DNA from: Bdellovibrio sp. BCCA
Lineage (GTDB): Bacteria > Bdellovibrionota > Bdellovibrionia > Bdellovibrionales > Bdellovibrionaceae
Reading direction: 5' to 3'
Assembly (NCBI RefSeq): GCF_037996825.1
Contig: NZ_JBBNAC010000001.1
Coordinates: 2,418,001-2,482,000 of the forward strand
Length of the DNA: 64,000 nt
In this document: positions 42,140-52,000 of the stretch, one piece after another
How positions within the stretch are numbered: the stretch's first letter is position 1
Layout of the letters: every line of letters begins with the position of its first letter
Position numbers and translations under genes: made by a program
Notes under the pieces: model-generated
What the model was told of the DNA's origin: nothing
The model's input: the letters and a program-made list of their open reading frames with translations, nothing else
Database searches by the model: none

Positions 42140-43560
42140 TGTCCGAGTATTCTTCTGAAAACACCACGGGTAAAGCACTGCGAATCAATATCGACACCAC
42201 TCGCTATGGTGTGTTTGCAGAAATCGGTGCTGGTCAAGAAGTGGCTCGCCACTTTTTTCAAGCCGGAAAAGCTTCTCAAACAATTGCTAAAACTATTTCT
42301 GCTTACGACATGATCGTGAGTGACGATATTTATGGTCGTGAGCCCAATGGCCGTTATGTCTGCGAATCACGTTTGGAAAAAATGCTGGGTCATGAGTACG
42401 ATCTTTTGACGGATCGCCTGTCATCAACACGCGGAGCGCAAACGAAGTTCTTCTCTTTTGCAAACACGGTGGCAACGGCTTCATCCAGCAGCAACAAACA
42501 AACACAGAAACAATCTCACGGTTGGATGGGTGTGCGCTTTCAAGCAGATCCCAACGGCCCTTCCAACGACATTATCTTGCATGTGCGCATGCTGGATCGT
42601 CATCGTTTGCAACAACAAGAAGCTTTGGGCGTTTTAGGTGTCAACCTTCTGACGTGCGCCTTCTATCATTTAGACAAAGTCGAAGATTTTATTACTCATC
42701 TTGTGGAAGGTCTTAAAGAAGGTCAGATCGTTATCGATGTGATCAAATTCAAAGGCCCGACAGTAAAACATTTCGATGGCCGCCTAATGAATTTGGAATT
42801 GGTTCGTAGAGGTTTGGCAGAGGCGATTTTATTTTCTCCAAACAATGAAATCCTTAATGTCTCTGATGCTATTTATGGAAAAGCCTTGCTGATTCAGCGT
42901 GGAACATTCCGTCCGGTGACAAGCACTCACCTCGATGTTTTGCAAAAAGGTTTAGCGCAAATCAAAGATGACGTTCGTAAAAGCGAAGGCAAAGATCTTG
43001 ATGTGTTACCGATTATGGAGCTCACGATGCACAACTTGCAAACGGATGGCCATATCAATGAGAAAGACTTCTTAGCCCGTGTTGAAACTTTGACGAATCT
43101 TGGAATGCACGTTTTGATTTCCAACTTCTTCTTATTCTATGGACTTAAACGTTTTATCCGTCGCTACAACCCGCACTTTATGGCGTTGGTTGTGGGAGCA
43201 AGCCATTTAGAAAAACTCTTTAAAGAGGAACACTATAAAAATCTTGAAGGTGGTCTTCTTGAAGGTTTGGGTAAACTTTTAGAGCAAAAGACGAAGCTCT
43301 ACATTTACCCGCATAAAACGTCGACGTTATGTCTAACAACGAAGAGTTTCTTTCCTGCTCCTCATCTTCGTCATATCTATGCTTATTTTACAGAGAATAA
43401 GCAGATCGTGGATATTTCAGGATGTGACGAAACGGCAGATTATTTGCACTCTGTTGATGTGATGCGCATGATTGAAAAAGGCGATCCTGCTTGGGAAAAG
43501 CTTGTACCTGAAAAAGTGCGCGATCTGATTAAATCCAAAAAACTTTTTGGTTATCAATAA
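42139..43560 (+). CDS. large conserved cytoplasmic protein of unknown function
   Basis: 473 residues with no signal peptide or transmembrane segment. I have seen similar proteins labelled as nicotinamide-nucleotide adenylyltransferases or TonB-related proteins, but the sequence shows no HxGH nucleotidyl-transfer motif. I therefore give no function. Notable stretches are NIDTTRYGVFAEIGAGQEVA near the start (a Gly-rich turn), VVGASHLEKLF and DISGCDETADYLH. Its start overlaps the DUF502 stop, which makes a functional link likely. The end converges on ftsH with a four-base gap. Confidence 0.8.
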   Translation: MSEYSSENTTGKALRINIDTTRYGVFAEIGAGQEVARHFFQAGKASQTIAKTISAYDMIVSDDIYGREPNGRYVCESRLEKMLGHEYDLLTDRLSSTRGAQTKFFSFANTVATASSSSNKQTQKQSHGWMGVRFQADPNGPSNDIILHVRMLDRHRLQQQEALGVLGVNLLTCAFYHLDKVEDFITHLVEGLKEGQIVIDVIKFKGPTVKHFDGRLMNLELVRRGLAEAILFSPNNEILNVSDAIYGKALLIQRGTFRPVTSTHLDVLQKGLAQIKDDVRKSEGKDLDVLPIMELTMHNLQTDGHINEKDFLARVETLTNLGMHVLISNFFLFYGLKRFIRRYNPHFMALVVGASHLEKLFKEEHYKNLEGGLLEGLGKLLEQKTKLYIYPHKTSTLCLTTKSFFPAPHLRHIYAYFTENKQIVDISGCDETADYLHSVDVMRMIEKGDPAWEKLVPEKVRDLIKSKKLFGYQ

Positions 43561-43564
43561 ACTA

Positions 43565-45409
43565 TCACGCTAAATCCAAAGGGCGCTCTGCGGGGCGCGG
43601 CTGTTTAAGATCTTGCATCAGAGTTTTAATTTCAGATTCCTGCAGGGTTTCTTTTTCTAAAAGAAGATTGGCCCCTTTTTCTAGAATATCTCGATTGGCT
43701 TCTAAAATACGTCGAGCGAGACTGGCGGCTTCATCAATGGTTCGGCGAATCTCGGCGTCAATTTTTTGTGCACTCTCTTCACTGTGATCCCGATGTTCAA
43801 TTCCAGGGTAAGTGCGTTCTAAAAATGATGGTGGCTGTTGTTCAAAGACGACGTTACCTAAAGAAGAACTCATCCCGTAACGCGTGACCAAGGCTTCTGC
43901 GATATTTGTGACTTTCACCAAATCATCAGCGGCTCCCGTGGAAATTTCTCCAAAGACTAAACTTTCAGAAATTCTTCCTCCCAGCAAAACAGCCATCTTG
44001 TTTAACAACTCCTCTCGAGTCATAAGATAGCGGTCCTCTAAAGGACGTTGAATGGTGTAACCCAAAGAACCAATGCCGTGAGGAATGATTGAGATTTTTT
44101 GCACCCGATCCGTTCCCGGCAAGGCACAGCCAATCAAAGCATGTCCCATTTCATGAAAGGCGACGATACGTTTTTCTTTCGGACTTAAAAGACGATTGCG
44201 TTTTTCTAAGCCTGCGACGATTCGCTCCATCGCCATCACAAAATCTTCTTCTTCGACAACGGAAGATTTTCTGCGAGTGGCGACTAGGGCTGCTTCGTTT
44301 ACGAGATTGGCAAGATCCGCTCCTGTAAATCCAGAGGTGAGACTTGCGATATTTTCTAGATTTAGATTTTCAGAAATGCGGATTTTTTTGATATGAACTT
44401 TTAAAATCGCTTCGCGGCCAATTTTATCGGGACGGTCGACAAGAACTTGTCGATCAAAGCGCCCTGCTCGCAGCAAGGCGGGATCTAAAACTTCAGGACG
44501 ATTGGTTGCCGCTAACAAAACGACACCTGACTTCGTATCAAAGCCGTCAAGCTCGGCTAAGAGTTGATTCAGCGTTTGTTCTTTTTCATCATGCCCCCCA
44601 GAAAGCATTCCCGGCGCACGGACTTTTCCAAGAGCATCCAGTTCGTCGATAAAGATAATACACGGCGCTTTATTGCGGGCTGTTTCAAAAAGATCTCGCA
44701 CGCGAGCCGCCCCCACACCCACAAACATTTCTACGAACTCAGAACCACTGATCGAAAAAAAAGGCACTTGGGCTTCTCCGGCGACGGCCTTTGCAAGCAA
44801 AGTTTTTCCCGTTCCCGGAGGACCGATCAGCAATATTCCTTTGGGCATGCGAGCGCCCAGCCGTTCATAGTCGATAGGATTTTTGAGAAACTCCACGACT
44901 TCGCGCAGTTCATCTTTGGCTTCATCCACCCCCGCGACATCTCCAAAAGTGGTTTTCACGTCGGTCTCTACGTAAAGTTTGGCGCGGCTTTTTCCCACGG
45001 ACATCAAGCCACCCATCCCGCCTTTTTCAAAAACACGACGACTGAAATAAACCCAAAGGGCCACGAAAATAATCGCGGGAAGTGTCCAAGAAAGAAGATC
45101 TCGAAAAAACGTGCTTTCCACCGCGCGCGTGTAGGTAATACCTGAGCCCTGCAAGTCTTTAGCGAGTTCAGGTTCAACTCTTGTTGTGATAAAAAGTTTT
45201 TTATTTCCTCGCGGCTCTTTAAACTCTCCCCGAATGGTTTTATCGCCAATCACGAGATTTTCGACGCTGTTGGATTTCACAAGGGATTCAAATTCACTGT
45301 AAGGAATATTTTCGACAAAGCCTGAGCGCATCCACAGGTTTTGCAGCCAGAAGAGGCCGACAAAAGTAAATAACATAAAGAGCAAGAGATTGCGTCTTTC
45401 TCTAGGCAT
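43565..45409 (-). CDS. ftsH: FtsH, membrane-bound ATP-dependent zinc protease
   Basis: 614 residues: transmembrane helix 1 (about 7-24), the periplasmic FtsH-extracellular domain, transmembrane helix 2 (about 110-127), then the AAA module. This has Walker A GPPGTGKT near residue 200, the pore segment, [11 protein letters not shown] and second-region-of-homology arginines. The M41 protease follows, with the zinc site HEMGHALIG near residue 417; most FtsH proteins read HEAGH here. It degrades unstable membrane and cytosolic proteins. GGAGG precedes the ATG. It is 15 bp downstream of the small zinc-binding protein gene and is probably transcribed with it. Confidence 0.95.
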   Translation of the reverse strand: MPRERRNLLLFMLFTFVGLFWLQNLWMRSGFVENIPYSEFESLVKSNSVENLVIGDKTIRGEFKEPRGNKKLFITTRVEPELAKDLQGSGITYTRAVESTFFRDLLSWTLPAIIFVALWVYFSRRVFEKGGMGGLMSVGKSRAKLYVETDVKTTFGDVAGVDEAKDELREVVEFLKNPIDYERLGARMPKGILLIGPPGTGKTLLAKAVAGEAQVPFFSISGSEFVEMFVGVGAARVRDLFETARNKAPCIIFIDELDALGKVRAPGMLSGGHDEKEQTLNQLLAELDGFDTKSGVVLLAATNRPEVLDPALLRAGRFDRQVLVDRPDKIGREAILKVHIKKIRISENLNLENIASLTSGFTGADLANLVNEAALVATRRKSSVVEEEDFVMAMERIVAGLEKRNRLLSPKEKRIVAFHEMGHALIGCALPGTDRVQKISIIPHGIGSLGYTIQRPLEDRYLMTREELLNKMAVLLGGRISESLVFGEISTGAADDLVKVTNIAEALVTRYGMSSSLGNVVFEQQPPSFLERTYPGIEHRDHSEESAQKIDAEIRRTIDEAASLARRILEANRDILEKGANLLLEKETLQESEIKTLMQDLKQPRPAERPLDLA

Positions 45410-45424
45410 TTATCGCCTCCCGTT

Positions 45425-45667
45425 TTAGAGCCCGGTGGTGTCTTCGATATGCAAAGTTCGACCCGCAGTTCTTAGACAGTGCTCTCCGCAATAGATGATT
45501 CCATCTTCCTCAACCCCCTGCCCGATGATCCGACAGGAGCAATTCGCGCACACGGGTGCGAGTCGATGAATGGCACATTCAAAACAGTCAAATTCATGAC
45601 TGATATTTTTTAAGATTACCTTGAAGCTATTTTTATAGTGATTCCCGCACGTTTCACAAACACCCAT
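45425..45667 (-). CDS. small zinc-binding (LIM/zinc-ribbon-like) protein
   Basis: 80 residues from the ATG at 45667, preceded by GGAGGAG. Four Cys-x2-Cys or Cys/His pairs are spaced as in zinc fingers: CETC, CFEC with a following His, CANC, and CGEHC. Two treble-clef or LIM-like zinc sites are likely. No enzyme domain. It lies directly upstream of ftsH (15-bp gap), so it may be an adaptor or regulator of that protease; that is an inference from position. A promoter-like element shared with ndvB lies 43 bp ahead. Confidence 0.75.
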   Translation of the reverse strand: MGVCETCGNHYKNSFKVILKNISHEFDCFECAIHRLAPVCANCSCRIIGQGVEEDGIIYCGEHCLRTAGRTLHIEDTTGL

Positions 45668-45709
45668 GACTCCTCCATAGTGCACATCTTAAATCGGGAG
45701 TTTTAGATG

Positions 45710-45729
45710 ACGAAGTTACACGGCAGAAA
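45710..45729 (-). promoter_or_regulatory. shared promoter-like element, copy 1 (zinc protein-ftsH)
   Basis: The minus strand reads TTTCTGCCGTGTAACTTCGT, matching 19 of 20 bases of the element ahead of ndvB. It ends 43 bp before the start codon. GTAACTTC resembles the -35 of extracytoplasmic-function sigma factors (GGAACTTC), with a GATTT about 17 bases downstream. Confidence 0.5.
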
Positions 45730-45822
45730 CATTCAAAGACACATGGAGCTGTGGCACGACCTGCGACAAAGCAAGGAATCACAGCTTTGTCTTTGTAAAG
45801 AAGAATCCTAGGATAGAGGCAT

Positions 45823-46005
45823 ATGAAAAGAAAATCTAGAACAACAAAGAACAAAGGCTCGAAACAGGAATCCAAAAAAGTTCCATTACCTTACCAGGAG
45901 ACTGTTTACGAAGAACTCAATAACCGTTCTTTCCACGCTAACTTCAACGTTTTGATTCACCATTACAAAAAGAAAGACTTTTCCTTACCGACAAAACCGG
46001 AATAA
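45823..46005 (+). CDS. small basic protein, possible gene
   Basis: 60 residues, very Lys/Arg-rich at the N-terminus (MKRKSRTTKNKGSK). GAGG lies at good spacing before the ATG at 45823, which is the best reason to believe it. The last 43 bp run antisense to the end of the glucan synthase gene. No family recognised. It could be a small RNA- or ribosome-associated protein, or a chance frame. Confidence 0.4.
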   Translation: MKRKSRTTKNKGSKQESKKVPLPYQETVYEELNNRSFHANFNVLIHHYKKKDFSLPTKPE

Positions 46006-49000
46006 GGAACCTGCACCACGATTTCATGGGTCTTTGCATCGTCGACAAGCCGCAATTCTCCATTATCAGACACCATTCTTCCTTCCTCCACCACGACAAG
46101 GTTTTCATTTTTATTTTGTGGAAAATTCTCGACCCTTATTTTATAAAGACTTCGCTTGTAACGGTACTGAACATCGTAAAAAGGCCAAGTTTCAGGCACA
46201 CAAGGTTTAAAGTACATTCGATTCCCTTCGATATGGATTCCCAATAGAGATTCAATCCCAGCTCGATAGAACCACGAAGCAGAGCCCGTATACCAACTCC
46301 ACCCTCCCCGGCCCGTGTGGGGCTCGACAGCGTAAACATCTGCCGCGACCACGTAAGGTTCAATTTTGTATTTTTGCACGCCCGCCCTACTGCGGGAATG
46401 TTGAATGGGGTTGAGCATACTGAATATCTCATAAACGCGGGTCGTATCTTTAAGTTTTGCAAAGGCCATCAATACCCACAAAGCCGCATGAGTGTATTGT
46501 CCTCCATTCTCACGGACTCCAGGGACATAACCCTTAATATATCCAGGATCTAGAGGGGTTTTATCAAACGGTGGCGTCAATAAAAGAATGATATTTTTAT
46601 CTTTCAAAACCAGGTGTTCCCAAACACTTTGCATTGCCTGCCGCTGCCTCTCAGGACTCCCTGCTCCAGACAAGATCGACCAGGTCTGTGCCAAAGAATC
46701 GATTTTACATTCTTCACTTTCTCTTGAACCGATAGGTGTTCCATCATCAAAGTAAGCTCGGCGATACCATTGCCCATCCCAGCTATTGGCTTCAACATTC
46801 TTTTTAAGAACTTCTACGACATTGACGTATTGAGCCTTTTTTTCAGGTTCGCAAAATGGCAAAAAGTCTTCGATGACTTTAATTAAGAACCACGCCATCC
46901 ACACGCTCTCGCCCTGCCCTTTTTCTCCGACCCGGTTCATACCGTCATTCCAGTCTCCAGAGCCGATCAAGGGAAGTCCGTGCTTTCCGAGCTTCAAAGA
47001 ATGATCTATTGTGCGCAGGCAATGATCTAAGAGCGGCGACTCCAACGCCGATTTTTCCGGCTGCGTGTAAGCGTCTTCTTGTTCTGGCGACAATAACGGC
47101 GCTTCAATAAAAGAAACTTTCTCTTGCAGAATACCTTCGTCACCACTGCACCGAATATAGTGACTGACAACCAAAGGCAGCCATAATAAGTCATCTGAAA
47201 AATGAGTGCGCACTCCGCGCCCTGTGGGAGGATGCCACCAATGCTGCACGTCTCCTTCCGGAAACTGCCGTGAGGCCGCACGTAGAATATGTTCTCTAGC
47301 TAAAGCTGGTCGGGCATATACAAAGGCCATGCAGTCTTGCAACTGGTCCCGGAATCCATAAGCCCCCCCCGACTGATAGAATGCGGAACGTGCCCAGAAA
47401 CGACAAACAATAGACTGATAAAGAAGCCAGCGATTTAACAGAAAATCCAAGGACTGGTCAGGTGTTTTAACTTGAATAACATTTAGTATTTCATCCCACA
47501 TCGCGCACATTTCATGGTACGCGTTCTCGACCGCTTCCATTTTTTGATATTTTAATATCAACTCTTGCGCTTTTGTTTTGTTTTCAGCCTGTCCTAACAA
47601 AAAAGTTATTTCGACTTCCTCATGTGGTTTTATTTCCACCATTGTTTGCAAGGCCCCGCAGGGGTCTAACCCGATCCCAGTGCGTCCCGAAAGATTCTGC
47701 CGTTGCAAAGCCTCCGGAGAGGAAAAATGTCCGTTTCTTCCCAAAAATTCTTTACGATCACACGTAAAACTTTTCGCCGTACCCAACATTTTGAAAAAAG
47801 AAATTCTTTCTGCAAATTCGTGATTGTATGAATTCTTAGCGAATATTGTTTTATCAGCGCCGACTTCTGTAAAGATGTAGGGTGCGGATTTATCTCGTTG
47901 ATTTCCTAAAACCCATTCGACGTAAGCCCAGACAGAAATCTTACGTTTTCGCGTCGAAATATTTTTCAAGCGCAGATGCGTGATCTTAACGGAGTCGTCT
48001 TTGGGAACGAATACGTTAAGATACGAAGAGATATCCTGCTGACTGTGCTCGAACTTCGTATACCCTTGGCCATGACGAATAATATAAAGACCTGAATCGC
48101 GTATGGGTAAAGGGGTTGGACTCCAAATCTTTCCGGTTTCTTCATCCCGCAGATATAGAATTTCCCCCGGTGGATCGCACACAGGATCGTTCGACCACGG
48201 TGTCAGCCGATTTTCTCGGCTATTCACGGACCAGGTAAACCCAGCTCCTGTTTCAGAAATTTGAAAACCGAAATCATGTGGATTTGCAATGACATTGATC
48301 CAAGGCGCCGGAGTCCACAGGCCTTCTTTTAAATAAATGATATACTCTCTGCCGTCCGCGGAGAATCCGCCCAAACCATTAAAGAATTTAAGCTCCGGTA
48401 ATAAAACCTCTGCCTTGGGATATTTGCGATTTTCGTCAGCGGGCACAAAGATTGGGGCATATTTCTCCGGCAGGATTTTGCGGGCCACCTGTTCTTTTAA
48501 GGAGCCCAGTTCAGAAGAAAGAACAACGCGAGCCATAGCCTGAATTAAAGCCCGATCTTTTTCAGGCATCGTATCTAAACGCAACGAAAAGATACCGCCG
48601 GGCTTGTTGAGCCACCCTTGATAGCCGCTGTAACGAACCTGTCGTAAAATTTCTTCTTGCAGATCTTGCAGATAAACACTTTTGGGGTCGTTGAGAATAA
48701 CGAAATCATAAGAAAGTCCCTTTAAACGCAGATATTCGTGTCCTCTTAAAAGTCTGCGAAGCATGCCCAAATCCCGCTTGTCCGCCACTCTCAGTACCAC
48801 GATCGGCAAATCTCCACTGATGCCATAAGGCCAGAGGCTCGCCTGCTCACGAGTATGCGCCGCTAAGAAGTGAGATGGCTGACGCAAAGACGGATCTGAG
48901 TATAAAATTCTCTCTGCCAATCTTTGGAATAAATAGGCCGCTTCAGAATCCATACCCAAGTGCCGCAGATCCATGCGGGACTTGGTCCAAGCCAGCTGAC

Positions 49001-52000
49001 TTTCGCGCTCAAATGCAAGAATGTCGTGATAGCGATCCGCCAGTTGCAAAACCTCGTCTTTAGAAAAAGCAATGCCTGTCGTAAACTGAATTCGACGAGT
49101 TTCACCAGGCGGAATACGCACCTTTACCCGCAAAGATAAAACAGGATCCAAAGTGGACCCCACGGTATTCGTAAGCTCCGCTCCCGGACTCATTGCAGAC
49201 GGATTTTGCAAACTGCGACCACGTCCGATAAAACGGGCTCTGTCCGTCTCATACTCAACACCGCTTTCAAGCGCCTGATCCGTCGTCACACCGTGAAATC
49301 CCCAAACTTCATTTTTCTTGACGGAACGAGGACGGCGACGAGCCAAAAGACAATTTTTTGACGATAAAAACTCCGTCTGTACAAAAAGATTGCTAAAAGC
49401 CGGATGCGCTTGATCTTCCGCCAACGGAGCTAAAACCGGTTCCATGTAACTTGTCACTTCAACAAAGCGCTCTTTAAAAGAGTCATTGCTTACTGAAATC
49501 GACCGCATATCCAGATTGGATTCCGGCGCAACGATGACTTCGCTGTGAGTGCGAAGGTCTCCATCCTGACGCAAAAATTCAACCTTATCTTCGGAGAAAA
49601 TAACCTTGTAGTTGTCTGGCTTCTTAAGGGACGGCTGCGAACTTGCAGACCAAGCCATGTTGTTTTCAAGGTCTCTAATGAAGAAGAAACTTCCCCAATG
49701 GTCACGAGTCGCATCTTCGCGCCACCGACTCACGGCCAAATCTTCACATTTCGAATATCCCGCACCTGCTGTCGACAGCATGAGTGAGTATTTTCCATTG
49801 GAAAGAATTTGCACACGTGGACTGTGGTGAGCGGATTCGTCATACACTCGCGAGAAAGACTTTAATAACGAGTCTTCCACACCATTCCACTCGATTGCCG
49901 CCGCTTTCGGAGGTGCCAGGAGGACCTTCTGCGGAATTCGTTCCTGCAATAATACTTGCGCTGCACGAACCCGAGATTCTGCATGAAAACGCTCTTGCAT
50001 GATTTCGGAGTTCAGTATGTTATCAACAGCGACGAGACTCATTCCCTGATGGTGAGCCATGTAAGACCGAATCACGGAAAATTTTTGTTCGGGACTTAAA
50101 CGCTCCGGCGTATAATCGATGGCCTCATAAAAACCGTAACGCGTGAGAATATTTTGTTGAATAAAATGGCGAAGGTTTTTAATAGCCTCGACAGGACTGA
50201 CCATGGCCGCCAGAAAAGTTGAATAAGGTGACACAACTAAATCATGCCCCAGTCCCCTTTTTAACCCCAAGCCCGGAACTCCGAAAGGACCGTATTGGTA
50301 ATTGAAATTGAGATCCCGAGCGTTGTATCCCGCCTCAGAAATCCCCCACGGAACACGAAGCTTTTTACCGTAGCTGATTTGTCTGCGAACGACGGTAAAA
50401 ACAGTTTCGTACAACAAGGTGCTCTCATAATTTTTCATCACCAGTTGAGGCATCAAATATTCAAACATCGAAGCGGACCAAGAGACGAGCGCTCTCTGTC
50501 CATCGACAGGAACCAATTGACGGCCTAAACGGAACCAATGTTTTTGACCGACGTCTCCTTTAATAATGGCGATAAAACTTGCCAGACGGGCTTCCGAGGC
50601 CAGTAAATCATAGTATGCATTATCCGACCGCATCTCAGTGACGTTGTAGCCAATCGAAAAAACTTCACGCTCTTTGTCCATGAGAAATGAAAAATCCATG
50701 GCCTCAAAAAAATCTTCGCAGTCCGCCTCTATTCTTGCAACAGAGCTTAAAAAATTTTTTAGATTTCCTATAGCCCCTTCGCATTTTTCCAGCAGCCTCT
50801 CGCAGAACTCAACATATTCTTTGTTGCGAGATTTTAAAAAAATCAATTGCTCTTTCGTCTTTTCATACGCATTTAAAAGATCTTCAGCGCCCCGATTTTC
50901 CAGAAGAGACTTTCGCAAATCCGACCATTCGGGTACCTGCCGCCATTGACTCTCTTCCTGAAGAAATGGAAAATATAATTGCAAATCCTGATCGAGATCC
51001 GTCAATAAAGACATGAGAGATTTAACCCAACCTCGTAGATTTTCATAGTGCTTCAATCCATGCTCTAGTTCTAATGCCGTCAAACTATCATCGATGTCAC
51101 CCATTGACTGAGTTAAGAATCGAAGTGTTATAAACCACTCTTCCAAATTTTCCGGAGACTTTCCTAACAAAATACGCTTCGCCTCTAAAATGCGTTCATA
51201 GAGATGAGTAGAGCTAATAGCGTTGGTTGCCTGCCTTTGGTGTCGTAGATGAAGGACTTCTTCCTCAATCAATGACAACGTGACTTGCGCGCCGGATAAA
51301 AGTTCTTTCGGAAAAAACGGAGACTTGGTCAGCTCCAAACACGCTTGTTTTGTCACCAAAAGCGCGCCTGCAAAGTTTCCGCTATCAACCACTGATACAT
51401 ACTTTGGATACAACGGTTCTAGGCTTTGAGTGTCATACCAATTCAAAAAATGTCCGTGAAACTTTTCCAGTTTCTTAGCCGTGGCAAAAAACGCATTTAT
51501 TATTTTTACGCATGAACGTGGACTGATATAACCTAAATCTTTTGCGGATATTAAGCATAAAGCATATAGCCCCATGTTCGTGGGAGAGGTGCGATGGGCC
51601 ACAATATGCTCAGGATCTTCCTGCACATTATCCGGTGGAAGCCAATTATCTTGAGGGCCGACAAAGGTTTCAAAAAAATGCCATATCTTTCGGGCTATAC
51701 CATTCAAAAAAACTTTTTCGTTTTCGGAAAGCTCCGGTGACTTTTTCCTTAGGCGCAAGGAAGTCCATTGTGCCACCAGAGGCTGCGAAGCCCACACCAA
51801 AAGAAACGGCAGCGCCACCACAAACGCCGTCCCGTTCCCCCTTACAAGAAGAACGGCAAAAAGCAATCCAAGAATAACTTCAACAGGCCAAGATTTTTTC
51901 CATATGGATCGATCTAAAGAATAACCTTTATCCACTTGCGCCGAGGCCACCCATTCAAGACATTTCCGCTTAGAGACATGACTGCGGTACAAGGCGCGCG

